A DNA stretch of 64,000 nucleotides from an uncultured Nitrospira sp. (GCA_902500995.1 CABVSR010000008.1:62001-126000); one strand, 5' to 3'; shown: positions 23,757 through 33,753, counted from the stretch's first letter. Notes: generated by a model from the sequence alone, not told the origin. Numbers and translations are program-made.

Positions 23757-26351
23757 ATGGATATGAACCGGATGACCGTCAAGCTACAAGAGGCCTTGCA
23801 GAGCGCATCAGCTCTTGCCATGCGCCGTGGGCATCAGGGCATCGATGTCGAGCATCTCCTGCTGGCCCTTCTGGAGCAAGAACGAGGCATCGCGACCTCT
23901 CTGCTCGAACAAGCCGGGGTCTCCCCGGCCGCAGTTCGTCAGGCTGCAGACCAGGTGCTCGCGAAAGTGGCTCAAGTGCAAGGACCCGGCGCCGCTCCCG
24001 GGCAAATTCACCTCACCCCGCGCCTCGGCGCCCTGCTGACCAAAGCCGAAGACCAGATGAAGGAGTTGCGCGACGAATTCATCAGCGTCGAGCATATCGT
24101 TCTGGCCATGGTCGATGAAGGCGGTGTGTTTCGCCGGCTCAACCTCTCGCGAGAACGCCTCCTCACCGCATTGCAACAGGTTCGCGGCAACCAGCGCGTC
24201 ACCAGCCAAGATCCTGAGGGAACCTATCAGGCTCTGGAAAAATACGGCCGCGACCTCACCAAGCTCGCAGGCCAGGGCAAGCTGGATCCCGTCATCGGCC
24301 GTGACGACGAAATCCGGCGCACCATCCAAATTTTGTCCCGACGCACCAAAAACAATCCCGTTCTGATCGGTGAGCCCGGCGTCGGCAAAACGGCCATCGT
24401 CGAGGGTCTGGCGCAACGCATTGTGAAAGGCGACGTGCCTGAAGGACTGAAACAGAAGCGAGTCGTCGTCCTCGATATGGGCGCGCTCGTCGCCGGGGCC
24501 AAATTTCGCGGCGAATTCGAAGAACGTTTGAAGGCCGTCCTCAAGGAAATTCAATCGGCACAGGGACAGGTGCTGCTCTTCATCGACGAACTCCATACCG
24601 TGGTCGGCGCGGGTGCGGCTGAAGGCGCCATGGACGCGGCCAATCTGCTGAAGCCGATGCTGGCCAGAGGCGAAATGCACCTCATCGGCGCCACGACTCT
24701 CGACGAGTATCGCAAGCACATTGAAAAAGATGCAGCGCTTGAGCGACGGTTCCAGACGGTGCTCGTGGATCAGCCGACTGTGGAAGACACCATTTCAATT
24801 TTACGTGGTCTTAAAGAACGGTACGAGGTGCATCATGGTGTGCGTATCAAAGACGCCGCCCTCGTCGCAGCAGCCAAACTCTCCAACCGGTATATCGGCG
24901 ACCGTTTTTTGCCGGACAAAGCCATCGATCTCGTCGACGAATCAGCCGCGCGTCTCCGCACGGAAATCGACAGCCTGCCCGCGGAGCTCGATGAGGTCTC
25001 GAGGAAAGTCTTGCAACTGGAGATTGAGCGGGAGGCCCTCAAAAAAGAAACCGACGCGGGCAGCAAGGCGCGCCTTCAGTCGATTGAAAAAGAGCTGACG
25101 GAGAAGAACCGCGACCTGCAGGCTCTCAAGACTCGCTGGGAATCGGAAAAAAACTCGGTCAGCAAGCTGAGAAAAATCCGCCAGCAGATTGAAGAAGTGA
25201 AACACAGAATCGAGCAGTCGGAACGCGCGTACGATTTGAACAAGGTCGCCGAACTTCGTTATGGCGAGTTGCCCCGACTGGAGCGGGAGCTCGAACTGGA
25301 GCAACAATCCCTCGGCAAAAAGCAAAACGAAACCCGTCTCTTAAAAGAAGAGGTGGATGAGGAAGACATCGCTGCCGTCGTCAGCCGTTGGACAGGGATT
25401 CCCGTCACGAGGCTCGTCGAAGGGGAAATGGAAAAGCTTCTCAAGCTTGACGAACTTCTCCACAAGCGTGTCGTCGGACAAGCCCAGGCGGTCACGGCGG
25501 TGGCCGATGCGGTGGTGCGGGCCCGCTCCGGCATCAAGGATCCCAATCGGCCCATTGGGTCATTTTTATTTCTGGGTCCGACCGGCGTTGGCAAGACGGA
25601 ATTGGCGCGAGCCCTGTCGGTCACCCTCTTCGATGACGAATCGAACCTCATCCGGATCGACATGTCGGAATACATGGAGAAACATACGGTCGCCCGCTTA
25701 ATCGGCGCCCCTCCGGGCTACGTGGGTTATGAGGAAGGCGGTCAGCTGACCGAAGCCGTGCGGCGACATCCGTTCTCCGTCATCCTTTTCGATGAGATCG
25801 AAAAAGCGCACCATGACGTCTTCAATATCCTCTTACAGGTGCTCGACGACGGGCGGCTCACCGATTCACAGGGGCGGACGGTGGACTTCAAGAACACGGT
25901 GCTGATCATGACCTCGAATATCGGCAGCCAGCACATCCTGGAAGCGCAGCAGGCCGGCGCGTCCTATGAGACGATGAAAAACCAAGTGACCGGCGAACTG
26001 CGGGCTCACTTCCGGCCGGAATTCCTGAACCGGGTGGACGAAATCGTGGTCTTTCATGCTCTCGGCAACGAACACCTGGCGAAGATCGTGGAGATTCAGC
26101 TGGAGCGGTTGCGAGCCCGCTTGATCGAGCGGCGAATCACCTTGACGGTCACGCCGGAAGCGCTGCAGCACCTCGGCCGTCGCGGATATGATCCGGTGTA
26201 TGGCGCGCGCCCCTTGAAGCGACTCATTCAGCAGGAGATTGAGACACCCATGGCACGCCAGTTGATCAAAGGAGAGCTGCGGGATGGAGATACGGCCGTA
26301 GTGGATGTGAAGGATGGGCAGATCGTCATCGTGCCCACCGTCGCCCCCTAA
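23757..26351 (+). CDS. clpB: ATP-dependent disaggregase ClpB
   Basis: ClpB is the hexameric AAA+ chaperone that, with DnaK, extracts proteins from aggregates in the cytoplasm. The 864 residues are full length: N-terminal Clp_N repeats (about 5-145), first AAA+ with Walker A at 205-212 (GEPGVGKT) and the [13 protein letters not shown] pore region, a long coiled-coil middle domain (about 400-530), second AAA+ with [14 protein letters not shown] and [12 protein letters not shown], and a C-terminal D2-small domain. The ATG at 23757 follows AGGAG. It is monocistronic; convergent genes start on the other side of a 45-nt gap. Confidence 0.98.
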   Translation: MDMNRMTVKLQEALQSASALAMRRGHQGIDVEHLLLALLEQERGIATSLLEQAGVSPAAVRQAADQVLAKVAQVQGPGAAPGQIHLTPRLGALLTKAEDQMKELRDEFISVEHIVLAMVDEGGVFRRLNLSRERLLTALQQVRGNQRVTSQDPEGTYQALEKYGRDLTKLAGQGKLDPVIGRDDEIRRTIQILSRRTKNNPVLIGEPGVGKTAIVEGLAQRIVKGDVPEGLKQKRVVVLDMGALVAGAKFRGEFEERLKAVLKEIQSAQGQVLLFIDELHTVVGAGAAEGAMDAANLLKPMLARGEMHLIGATTLDEYRKHIEKDAALERRFQTVLVDQPTVEDTISILRGLKERYEVHHGVRIKDAALVAAAKLSNRYIGDRFLPDKAIDLVDESAARLRTEIDSLPAELDEVSRKVLQLEIEREALKKETDAGSKARLQSIEKELTEKNRDLQALKTRWESEKNSVSKLRKIRQQIEEVKHRIEQSERAYDLNKVAELRYGELPRLERELELEQQSLGKKQNETRLLKEEVDEEDIAAVVSRWTGIPVTRLVEGEMEKLLKLDELLHKRVVGQAQAVTAVADAVVRARSGIKDPNRPIGSFLFLGPTGVGKTELARALSVTLFDDESNLIRIDMSEYMEKHTVARLIGAPPGYVGYEEGGQLTEAVRRHPFSVILFDEIEKAHHDVFNILLQVLDDGRLTDSQGRTVDFKNTVLIMTSNIGSQHILEAQQAGASYETMKNQVTGELRAHFRPEFLNRVDEIVVFHALGNEHLAKIVEIQLERLRARLIERRITLTVTPEALQHLGRRGYDPVYGARPLKRLIQQEIETPMARQLIKGELRDGDTAVVDVKDGQIVIVPTVAP

Positions 26352-26396
26352 GTCCGGCTTCAATGACAAACGCTGCGACGAGAGGGCCGGAGGCGG

Positions 26397-26822
26397 TTAT
26401 CCCAAAAAGACCGCCCCGCCCTTCGTGTCCGTCTCCTTGCCGCTGAAATGTTTTTTATCGATACGCCATTCCGTCTGCGACACGTCGAGGCGATGTCCTT
26501 TGATCGTATGAAACGAGCCCTTGCTGAACACCACGCGGTTTCCCTCGCGTAATTCCAGTGTGAAGACCACGGTCCCCGACTCCTCATGTTTGAGCGAGAC
26601 GCTCGTCGGGCTCTTCGCCAGCTGATACGCGCGGCGCTCGTTAAACGTCAGATTGCTGTCGACCACCTTGGCCATCATCCGTCCCACCTCATCGAACAAG
26701 GCAAAATTGACGAGCAGCGCCCGCGACGGCTCCTTGATGGCGACCTCAAACTGAGGCACCCCTTCGATATCGATGATCCCGTTGGAGTTTCGATACAGAT
26801 TGGATCCGACTTCAATATCCAT
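26397..26822 (-). CDS. Hypothetical protein, beta-rich
   Basis: A 141-aa protein with no signal peptide, no membrane segment and alternating short strands (FEVAIKEPSRALLVNFALFD, SNLTFNERRAYQLA, VVFTLELREGNRVVFSKGSF). It begins MDIEVGSNLYRNSNGIIDIE. The ATG at 26822 has AAGGAG eight bases upstream; a GTG 9 nt further upstream is less well placed. I do not recognise the family. It lies between clpB (convergent) and the small membrane protein gene on its own strand, separated from the latter by about 40 nt. Confidence 0.6.
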   Translation of the reverse strand: MDIEVGSNLYRNSNGIIDIEGVPQFEVAIKEPSRALLVNFALFDEVGRMMAKVVDSNLTFNERRAYQLAKSPTSVSLKHEESGTVVFTLELREGNRVVFSKGSFHTIKGHRLDVSQTEWRIDKKHFSGKETDTKGGAVFLG

Positions 26823-26863
26823 GGTCACCACTCCTTATGCGACGCGGCATCCAGCGATGCTCG

Positions 26864-27094
26864 TCACGATTTCTTAATACGATCCAAAATCAGCGCAATA
26901 CATCCGCCCAGCAAGCCGCCACCCAGAATGGTCGTGAGGAACTCGACCAGTTTGAGCTCCCAGACCGACCCTTGGGCTTGCATCGCCTCTCTGATACCAC
27001 CTTGCAGAAGAATAACCGCCAAGGCCATCGTCGCGCCGACGATGAACCACCAGGCGAAGACTCGCGCGGTATGGATGACGGGAGATTCTTTCAC
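26864..27094 (-). CDS. Small two-helix membrane protein
   Basis: A 76-aa protein with two hydrophobic helices (FAWWFIVGATMALAVILLQG at 13-32 and LVEFLTTILGGGLLGGCIAL at 49-68) and a basic C-terminus (DRIKKS). The GTG start overlaps the stop of the ComM-type ATPase gene (GTGA, 27091-27094), so translation is probably coupled. No family recognised. Coupling may reflect only compact gene order. Confidence 0.6.
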   Translation of the reverse strand: MKESPVIHTARVFAWWFIVGATMALAVILLQGGIREAMQAQGSVWELKLVEFLTTILGGGLLGGCIALILDRIKKS

Positions 27095-28620
27095 AAGTCC
27101 ACTCGACGATCGAAACTCCGGTACTGAATGGCCTCGGCCAGATGAGCCGGCTCGATACTAGCAGACTCCGCCAAGTCGGCAATAGTCCTCGCGACCCGGA
27201 GGATGCGTCCATGCGCGCGGGCCGAAAACCCCAATCGGGCCATGGTCTGTTCAAGCAGGTCGCGGCCCTGACTGTCCAGTGCACAATACTGCTTCAGGTG
27301 GCGCGGTTTCAATTGCGCATTGGTGAAGATGGCGTCTCGGCGATAGCGTTCGGCCTGACGCATCCGCGCCGCCATTACCCTGGTGCGGATCGTGGCCGAG
27401 GAATCGGTCGCCGGCAGGTCATCGCCGAGAGCGCGGATCGGCACGGCCGGCACCTCGATCTGAAGATCGAGCCGATCCAGGAGCGGGCCGGATAATCGTC
27501 CCCGGTAACGCCGCACCTGGGCGGCGCTGCAGACACACTCTCTGCTGCGGTCGCCATAATACCCGCAGGGACAGGGATTCATTGCCGCCACCAGCATGAA
27601 GCGGGCCGGAAATTTCAAGGAACCGCTGGCGCGCGTCACGGTGACGTGCCCGTCTTCCAGCGGCTGCCGCAGTCCATCCAGCGTCGCGCGACCGAATTCA
27701 CCGGCTTCGTCCAGGAACAAGACCCCATTGTGCGCCAGAGAGACTTCCCCCGGACGCGGCATCGTGCCACCACCGATGAGGCCGGCTTCTGAAATGCTGT
27801 GATGAGGCGCACGAAACGGACGGCGGCGCATCAACGGCTGATCCGGAGGCAATTGCCCCACGACGCTATGAATGCGGCTGGTTTCCAGCGCTTCCTCTTG
27901 CGCCAGCAGGGGCAGAATGCCGGGGAGGCGGCGCGCCAACATGGTCTTCCCGGAACCAGGCGGGCCCATCATGAGAAGATTGTGCCCTCCGGCGGCGGCC
28001 ACCTCCAAGGCCCGTTTCGCATGCGCCTGCCCTTTCACATCGGCAAAATCTTCATCGTCCGGCAGGGTGCACGCGGTGGACCGATCGCCGGTCGGCGGCC
28101 AGGCGGCAATCGGCTGCGCGCCGCGCAAAAATTCCACGGCTTCCGGAAGCGTATGGATGGGAAACACTTCAGCCCCCTCGGCCAGCCCCGCCTCTTCCGC
28201 GTTCTCAGCAGGGGCTAAAATCCGGTGACGGCGGCGGCAGACCACACCGATGGAGAGGGCCCCTGGAATGGGTTTCAGGCGACCATCCAAGGACAACTCT
28301 CCCACGAACACCGCATTCTTGACGGCCTCCGCGGGAATGACCTCTTCGGCCACGAGAATGCCGAGGGCGATAGCCAAATCAAGCCCGGCGCCTTCTTTCT
28401 TGATGTTGGCGGGCGCCAGGTTGACCGTGACTTTTTTGATGGGAAATTGGAAGCCGCTGTTCTTGAGCGCGGCGCGAACCCGGTCGCGGCTCTCGCGCAC
28501 CGTCGCATCGGGAAGCCCCACGATCGAGAACTGAGGCAGGCCGGCGGAAATGTCGACTTCCACATCCACGAGGTGCGCGTCGATGCCCACTATCGCTGCA
28601 CTCAAGACATTGGCGAGCAC
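27091..28620 (-). CDS. comM: ComM/YifB-type Mg-chelatase-like AAA+ ATPase
   Basis: A 509-aa protein of the YifB/ComM family: an N-terminal ChlI-like domain (VGIDAHLVDVEVDISAGLPQ, FSIVGLPDATVRESRDRVRA), an AAA+ core with Walker A (MMGPPGSGKTMLARRLPGI), a CxCG...C cysteine motif (NPCPCGYYGDRSRECVC) typical of this family, and a C-terminal Mg_chelatase_C domain (SARAHGRILRVARTIADL). ComM is a hexameric helicase that promotes branch migration during natural transformation. The GTG start at 28620 has GGGGGA close upstream. Whether this bacterium is competent cannot be judged here. Confidence 0.93.
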   Translation of the reverse strand: MLANVLSAAIVGIDAHLVDVEVDISAGLPQFSIVGLPDATVRESRDRVRAALKNSGFQFPIKKVTVNLAPANIKKEGAGLDLAIALGILVAEEVIPAEAVKNAVFVGELSLDGRLKPIPGALSIGVVCRRRHRILAPAENAEEAGLAEGAEVFPIHTLPEAVEFLRGAQPIAAWPPTGDRSTACTLPDDEDFADVKGQAHAKRALEVAAAGGHNLLMMGPPGSGKTMLARRLPGILPLLAQEEALETSRIHSVVGQLPPDQPLMRRRPFRAPHHSISEAGLIGGGTMPRPGEVSLAHNGVLFLDEAGEFGRATLDGLRQPLEDGHVTVTRASGSLKFPARFMLVAAMNPCPCGYYGDRSRECVCSAAQVRRYRGRLSGPLLDRLDLQIEVPAVPIRALGDDLPATDSSATIRTRVMAARMRQAERYRRDAIFTNAQLKPRHLKQYCALDSQGRDLLEQTMARLGFSARAHGRILRVARTIADLAESASIEPAHLAEAIQYRSFDRRVDL

Positions 28621-28797
28621 AAGTCCCCCGGAACCGTCATTCAGTCGAGAGTCAGAGGAAGGTCGAATGGCCGCAAACCGGCTTCAGTGGCCGGATTATA
28701 GGCAGTTGCATCAGCTGAATTCAATCAGGCCACTCGCAGATGCATGCGCGGCTTCCGCGCGGTAGCGTGCGTAGGGGCGCTTCTGTATAATGCCGCC

Positions 28798-29418
28798 ATG
28801 TCGCCCATCGTGAATCCCGGCCGTACGAAGAGGACCTGCGTCTTCCTCGCGCCGCTCGCCTTGTCACTGCCGATCGACGGCAACGCCGGGAGCCAGCCGC
28901 CGCTGCCCGACCCCGTACCGGTCATGCAAGCGATTCCGCAGCCGGCGCGGACAGCATCCGTCTATATCGGCTCCGTGATGGCTATGCTGGCCACCTTTGA
29001 AGACGCCGGGATTCTCCCGCCGGAGGGGACCCCGCAGGCGAATCAAATCATCAAGGCCGTGATCCAATTCCAGTCCGCCTTTCTCAAGAGCGATCATCCG
29101 GCCGTCAGACAGTTTTTTACGGAAGCCCATCGCACCAAGCTCGACTCGCGAGCTGAGGAAGTGGAAACAGCATTCCGTCAAACCGGGTGGTCGGCAGATA
29201 CCTTTGATGCAGTGGTTTCAGCCGGACAAATCGAAACGGCCTGGAACGCCGAGGGTCTTCGCGACGGATTCCGGGAATTCAATATCGGGAAACCGGATTT
29301 CGACATTCTGGCGGACCTGTATCAGCAAAGCCGTCGCGCGTTTTCGACACAAGGCAAAAGCTTCCAGGAGGTCTACGTCCAGCGCCGCCGGGAAATGCCT
29401 GGAGCCAGGACGGAATGA
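28798..29418 (+). CDS. Exported hypothetical protein
   Basis: From the ATG at 28798 the protein is 206 aa, with a basic N-terminus (NPGRTKR), a short hydrophobic segment (CVFLAPLALSLPI) and a proline-rich linker, consistent with a signal peptide. The rest is helical (IKAVIQFQSAFLKSDHPAVR, AEEVETAFRQTGWSADTF, DFDILADLYQQSRRAF). An upstream start at 28744 would add 18 unlikely residues. No known domain recognised. It runs in the opposite direction to comM and is followed 69 nt later by the RAM-domain gene. Confidence 0.5.
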   Translation: MSPIVNPGRTKRTCVFLAPLALSLPIDGNAGSQPPLPDPVPVMQAIPQPARTASVYIGSVMAMLATFEDAGILPPEGTPQANQIIKAVIQFQSAFLKSDHPAVRQFFTEAHRTKLDSRAEEVETAFRQTGWSADTFDAVVSAGQIETAWNAEGLRDGFREFNIGKPDFDILADLYQQSRRAFSTQGKSFQEVYVQRRREMPGARTE

Positions 29419-29487
29419 CCGCCCCTATTATTGACACAGCGGATTACCATCACAGTTCGTTCACGATGTGCAGCCTGAGGAGGGATC

Positions 29488-29724
29488 ATGGCAACGAAAG
29501 CGTACATTCTCATCAAGGTTAAGGCCGGCAAGGGGAAATCCGTGCTCACCGCACTGAAGAGCATTGCCGGGGTCGAGCAAATCCACGCCTGTTTCGGACA
29601 GCCGGACATCTTCGTCTTTATCAATGTGGCGGATGAGCGCGCGCTGTCCGATGTCGTCATTACGCGCATTCATGCCATCGAAGGCGTGGAAGAGACCGAT
29701 ACTCACATTGTCGCGGAAACATAG
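29488..29724 (+). CDS. Stand-alone Lrp/AsnC ligand-binding (RAM) domain protein
   Basis: A 78-aa protein consisting only of the Lrp/AsnC effector-binding alpha-beta domain (AYILIKVKAGKGKSVLTALK, then GVEQIHACFGQPDIFVFINV and VEETDTHIVAE). There is no DNA-binding domain. Such single-domain proteins form beta-sheet dimers or larger rings and bind amino acids or other small ligands. A GAGGAGGG ribosome site precedes the ATG. The convergent oxidoreductase gene ends 1 nt after its stop. Ligand unknown. Confidence 0.87.
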   Translation: MATKAYILIKVKAGKGKSVLTALKSIAGVEQIHACFGQPDIFVFINVADERALSDVVITRIHAIEGVEETDTHIVAET

Positions 29725-29725
29725 T

Positions 29726-30712
29726 TCACCGGTATTCGACCGTGACCGCCCGGCCGCCCTGGCGGGCGGAGGCGTAACAGGCCTCGGCAATTTCAACGGC
29801 ACGCTTGCCGTCTTCGATTGAGATGGGAGGCGGCAGGCCGTCGCGCACGGATCGCACGAAGGCGCGGAGCGTGCTGAGCACGGTCGGTTCCGCCACCGTC
29901 GGCCATTCTCCCGCACCATGCCGGGCCGACACTTGCGTCACTCGTTGCCCGCACCAATCCGCGGAGAGCTGCCCTTCGCGGCCGATCAGTTCGACACGCC
30001 CGATCCTCCCCGACGTCACCCGCGATACATCGAGCAGGCAGACCAATCCGCGCCTGGTCGTGAGGCGGCCCAGCATTCGCTGCTCCGCGCCGGCGGGCGG
30101 CACCGAGTCCATTTCACACGCGACCGTGTGAATTTCGTCTTCGCTCAACAGGCGAGCCAGGTCCAGGAGATGGATCCCGATCTCCAGGACGCAGCCGCGC
30201 CCGCCGAATCCCGACTCCCCGCTCATCCCGCCTGGCTCCATCCGGCTCGCCAGGCTGAGATACTGGAGCGCGCCGGCCTGCGCCTGCCGCTCACGCAAGG
30301 CCGCCACTGCCGCATCGAACCGCAGGGTGTGCGCCGTCATCATCACCTGCCTGCTGCCCTCAGCCGCCTGCATGATGGCGCGCGCGTCCTCGGCCGTCGT
30401 CGCCAGCGGCTTCTCGACCAACAAGGCCTTCCGCGCCTGCGCCACGGATGTACAGATGTCTCGATTGAGCGTAGGCGGGGTCACCACGACCACGGCCTCC
30501 ACCTTCGGATCAGCAATCAACGCGCGATAATCGCCATAACAAGGGATGCCCGGCGCATCCGGTAACCCGGTTCCCCCCTCCGCCCGGCGCCGGGCCACGG
30601 CCACCAGACGCGCCTCGGGCAGGTCGTGCAAGAGATGCTTGGCATAACGGCTGCCGTGACGGCCGAGCCCGATCAGCCCGATTCCGAGCGGCATGCGCGA
30701 TGGATCCGACAT
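29726..30712 (-). CDS. Gfo/Idh/MocA family NAD(P)-dependent oxidoreductase
   Basis: A 328-aa protein with an N-terminal Rossmann fold (GIGLIGLGRHGSRYAKHL, about 10-27), the family EKP motif (LVEKPLATTAEDA, about 98-110) and the C-terminal catalytic region with GIHLLDLARLL (about 178-188, His candidate). Members oxidise or reduce sugars, inositol or other polyols; substrate cannot be told from sequence. The start at 30712 is an ATG 152 nt from the divergent hydrolase-like gene. It is not linked to sugar-nucleotide genes here. Confidence 0.87.
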   Translation of the reverse strand: MSDPSRMPLGIGLIGLGRHGSRYAKHLLHDLPEARLVAVARRRAEGGTGLPDAPGIPCYGDYRALIADPKVEAVVVVTPPTLNRDICTSVAQARKALLVEKPLATTAEDARAIMQAAEGSRQVMMTAHTLRFDAAVAALRERQAQAGALQYLSLASRMEPGGMSGESGFGGRGCVLEIGIHLLDLARLLSEDEIHTVACEMDSVPPAGAEQRMLGRLTTRRGLVCLLDVSRVTSGRIGRVELIGREGQLSADWCGQRVTQVSARHGAGEWPTVAEPTVLSTLRAFVRSVRDGLPPPISIEDGKRAVEIAEACYASARQGGRAVTVEYR

Positions 30713-30864
30713 GATTGGCGCGCACTCTACCGGCCGGGCTGTGACGGGTCAAGACCGCGCATGCCCGGCCTCCGCGTCGATTGACAATGCCTAAATCCGC
30801 TCCCTATAGTACCGATCGATTACCCGCTTGACGCTGACGCCCATCGAGAAAGGACCCGACCGCC

Positions 30865-31656
30865 ATGACGACGCAGACCGCTCCCTTTTCCTTGGATCAG
30901 ATTGGAACCGGCACGGCTCGCTTTCCGAGTGGAATGGCGATTCCCACTGCGACGGATGCGATGGTGGATCCTTATATCCGCACGCGGATCAGCAAAGACG
31001 TGCATGTGGAATGCATTCAATTCTGGCCGCAGGACAAGGTTATCTACCCCGGGATTGTGCTGTTACATGACTGGTGGGGATTGAATTCTCAGATTACCGC
31101 CCTGGGTGCGCGGCTGGCGTGCGAAGGATACGGCGTGATCATTCCCAAACTCTACGGCCGTCTCGGCGGCATGGTCACGGCCAATGCCGAAGTAGCGGAG
31201 GCGCTGGCAGCCAAGTGCAACGAGCAACTCCTGCTGCAAGACATCAACAGCTGCTGCGAATATCTCAATACCACCGAACGCACGAAGCGGAATCTCCATG
31301 CAGTGGTCGGCTTCGGCCTGGGTGCCACATTGGCCATTCGCTTTGCCTGCCAGCGGAAACGTCTGCGGGCAGCCGTCGCCTATTACGGCAAGGTGACCGC
31401 CCCGGACCAACTCGGCAACATGATGAGTCCGTTGCTCTACCACCAGGCAGAACAGGATACGTGGGCCACGCAAGCCGACGTGGATCTGCTCCGGGCTGCT
31501 GCCGCCCAGGGTAAACGGATTGAGATCAAGACCTATCCCGGGACCACACACGCCTTTTGCGACGAAACCAGGCAGGCCGGGCACAATGCCGAAGCGACCG
31601 CAGCGGCTTGGGACGCGACCACGGCATTTCTCAAAACGTGTTTCCAAGGAACCTGA
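30865..31656 (+). CDS. Dienelactone-hydrolase-like alpha/beta protein without a nucleophile
   Basis: A 263-aa alpha/beta-hydrolase of the DLH family (IVLLHDWWGLNSQI at about 64-77, YGVIIPKLYGRLGG, and DQLGNMMSPLLYHQAEQDTW). Two triad members are present, D198 (AEQDTW) and H229 (YPGTTHAF). At the nucleophile elbow, where the family has G-x-C/S-x-G, the sequence is G149-F-G151-L-G153, so glycine replaces the catalytic Cys or Ser. It may be catalytically dead, use another residue, or bind rather than hydrolyse its ligand. Start ATG 30865 is preceded by AAAGGA. Monocistronic as far as visible. Confidence 0.82.
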   Translation: MTTQTAPFSLDQIGTGTARFPSGMAIPTATDAMVDPYIRTRISKDVHVECIQFWPQDKVIYPGIVLLHDWWGLNSQITALGARLACEGYGVIIPKLYGRLGGMVTANAEVAEALAAKCNEQLLLQDINSCCEYLNTTERTKRNLHAVVGFGLGATLAIRFACQRKRLRAAVAYYGKVTAPDQLGNMMSPLLYHQAEQDTWATQADVDLLRAAAAQGKRIEIKTYPGTTHAFCDETRQAGHNAEATAAAWDATTAFLKTCFQGT

Positions 31657-31754
31657 CACCTAGGCAATCCAGCAGGTGATGACGGCGATCCGCCGATGGC
31701 CGCCGGTTGCCTCCTGACTCATTTCTCTTGTTGATAAGGAACGTCCTCTCTGTC

Positions 31755-32726
31755 ATGCCGAATCGTATTGCCCGCACGGTACTGACCATCTGCTGCCTCA
31801 GCATTCTGTTCATCGCGCCAGTTGCCGGACAGGCCGAGGAAGCCGCTCCTCCACCACCGCCCAGTTTAGCGAATCGCCTGCCGGCTTTTCAGGACGTGGC
31901 GCAGGCCAATGCCGCCCAACTATCGGCTCTTCCGGCACATGGTGATGCGCTGTCTCTGTTCAAGACGACCATCGGCCCGCAGTTAGGATTGGGTGACGCG
32001 GCGATGACGGTCGGAGCCAAAGGGCTGACGGCGGCGATGAGTCAGGAACTGCTCATCAGCGACCTGACGCGAGCAGCCAATGAGCTGGTGCGCGGACTGG
32101 CAGCGTGGCAACTTGCGCTGGCCGTTCGGAATCCCGGCGCTCCCGGCTCAACTGAACCGCGAGACAACATCCGGCAACAGGTCGATGCCCAAGCAGCCTG
32201 GTTGAGCGAAGGGACAACGCTGGCTCCGGTGCTGGGGCGGCTGCAGGGCGCCACTGCTGCGGCGCCGACGGAAGAGACCGCGTCCGCGATCGGAGGAGCC
32301 GTTGCCCAGATCGAAGCCTGGGCCATCGACACCGTGCACCGTGAATGGTTCAAGATCTCTAACTGGAAAGATCAGGTGCGACAACAGCGCGGCCTGGTGC
32401 GTTTATGCGGGACCTGGCAATGGTCGATTCACAATCATCAAAATCATCGCGAAGAAAAAACCGCCGTCATCTTCGCCCCACCGGGATCCCTGTCGGCCAC
32501 CAGTCCGGCGGAAATCGTCGTCCTGGGCGATAGCGTCTATCTGCGATGGGAGACCAGAGCCGGAGTGCAGGAAGACAGTCTGCTCTTTTCAGGGGAAGGG
32601 CAGCGGCTGGAAGGCACCTTCGTGAATACAGCGGGCGGATGGGGTTCGATTACCGGCAAACGCACCGCCAGCTGCTTCAAGGACGACAGCGGCAAATCGC
32701 GGACTCCGCGTCGTCATGCTCATTGA
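31755..32726 (+). CDS. Exported hypothetical protein
   Basis: From the ATG at 31755 the protein is 323 aa with a signal peptide (RIARTVLTICCLSILFIAPV, then AGQAEE) and a proline run. The body is helical and Ala-rich (SDLTRAANELVRGLAAWQLA; AVAQIEAWAIDTVHREWFKI). A C-terminal beta-rich part (CGTWQWSIHNH, AEIVVLGDSVYLRWETRAG, GTFVNTAGGWGSITGKRT) is reminiscent of lipocalin- or jellyroll-like domains, but no family is recognised. Location is probably periplasmic. An upstream in-frame start at 31707 lacks signal-peptide logic. Confidence 0.55.
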   Translation: MPNRIARTVLTICCLSILFIAPVAGQAEEAAPPPPPSLANRLPAFQDVAQANAAQLSALPAHGDALSLFKTTIGPQLGLGDAAMTVGAKGLTAAMSQELLISDLTRAANELVRGLAAWQLALAVRNPGAPGSTEPRDNIRQQVDAQAAWLSEGTTLAPVLGRLQGATAAAPTEETASAIGGAVAQIEAWAIDTVHREWFKISNWKDQVRQQRGLVRLCGTWQWSIHNHQNHREEKTAVIFAPPGSLSATSPAEIVVLGDSVYLRWETRAGVQEDSLLFSGEGQRLEGTFVNTAGGWGSITGKRTASCFKDDSGKSRTPRRHAH

Positions 32727-33115
32727 AGGCGATCGGCGCGCCAGGCAGCCCAAGCAACACAAGCCCATCCGCCGATGAACGACACTCCGCCCAAGGGAGT
32801 CAGTGCCCCCATCCATTTAATCCCGGCCAATGCCACAACATACAAACTCCCGCTGAACAGCAGAATACCGGCGCAAAACAACCAGCCGGCCCTGACTGCG
32901 ACGGAGCTGTGCGTCTCGCGAGTGAACCAGGCTACGACAAACAAGCCGAGAGCATGGTACATTTGGTAGCGCGCCGCCGTTTCGTAGACCGTCAGCATGG
33001 CGGGATCCAGAATCGATTTCAGGGCGTGCGCGCCGAAAGCGCCCGCTGCCACGGCAGTCCCAGCAAACAGCGCCCCGAGAAATGCAAAGCGGAATGCGCG
33101 CGTGGCGTGATCCAT
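32720..33115 (-). CDS. DUF423 family small membrane protein
   Basis: A 131-aa protein with four hydrophobic segments (FAFLGALFAGTAVAAGAFGA, YHALGLFVVAWF, AGWLFCAGILLFSGSLYVVA, GGVSFIGGWACVAWAAW) and the family's GAFGAHAL and FSGSLY motifs. DUF423 (YgdD/YwdK-like) proteins are inner-membrane proteins of unknown function. It overlaps the convergent exported-protein gene by 7 nt at its 3' end. The start ATG is at 33115. Confidence 0.88.
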   Translation of the reverse strand: MDHATRAFRFAFLGALFAGTAVAAGAFGAHALKSILDPAMLTVYETAARYQMYHALGLFVVAWFTRETHSSVAVRAGWLFCAGILLFSGSLYVVALAGIKWMGALTPLGGVSFIGGWACVAWAAWRADRLQ

Positions 33116-33186
33116 AAACCCTCGTGAAAAGCTCTCTGTGGCAACCCGGGCACGGCGCGCGATTCTAACATGAATGTCGATCCGAA

Positions 33187-33753
33187 ATGAGCAAGCCGAT
33201 TCCTCTTGAATGTCCCCGCTGTCTTCTCGCGAACCCCGACGCCGCGCAGTACTGCGAATGCGGGTACGACTTTACTCCGCACTTCGAAGGCTTCCCGCTG
33301 AAATCTTCCGCCGGCGCCGAGCCGCGGAAACGCTTCTTCTCGGAGGAAATGGGCCGCGGAAGTTTTGTCCTCGGCATTCTCCTGATCTGGCTGGCGCTGT
33401 CGGTCGGCGAACTCTACCGCATTCGTATCGAATTGCCTCGCCGCCCGAAAATGGAACTCGGGTTCAGCAGTCTGATGGTCGGCATGACCGACCTGGCCGC
33501 CGCTCTCGTCATCGGGGCGATCGGCTGGGCTTGTGTGTGGATTGTCCTGGCTGCGCAAAGCAAACGTGACGGCAGTCTCTGCCCGAAACGGACCACTTTC
33601 GTGGTCACCCTCATCGCCGCGGGCTTGCTGTTTGTGACTCGCACCATCGACCCGAGTGTGTTGGTCCAACACGTCATGCAGGTCCTCTTCGTCCTGGCGG
33701 TGGCCATTGCGTCCTATTATGCGGGATGCCGAAACTGGCTGGGGAAATGGTAA
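33187..33753 (+). CDS. Membrane protein with N-terminal zinc ribbon
   Basis: A 188-aa protein. Residues 9-26 form a zinc ribbon (CPRCLLANPDAAQYCECG: CPxC then CxC). Four hydrophobic helices follow (FVLGILLIWLALSVGEL, LAAALVIGAIGWACVWIVL, FVVTLIAAGLLFV and VMQVLFVLAVAIASYYAG). The combination of a cytosolic zinc ribbon and membrane helices is common in uncharacterised bacterial proteins. No further function can be assigned. It lies divergently from the DUF423 gene. Confidence 0.65.
   Translation: MSKPIPLECPRCLLANPDAAQYCECGYDFTPHFEGFPLKSSAGAEPRKRFFSEEMGRGSFVLGILLIWLALSVGELYRIRIELPRRPKMELGFSSLMVGMTDLAAALVIGAIGWACVWIVLAAQSKRDGSLCPKRTTFVVTLIAAGLLFVTRTIDPSVLVQHVMQVLFVLAVAIASYYAGCRNWLGKW

Noticed and set aside
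23808-24719. A 303-codon open frame on the minus strand inside clpB
   Set aside because: It is the antisense of a strongly conserved ClpB reading frame; GC-rich third positions produce such frames, and it has no ribosome site or protein-like motifs.
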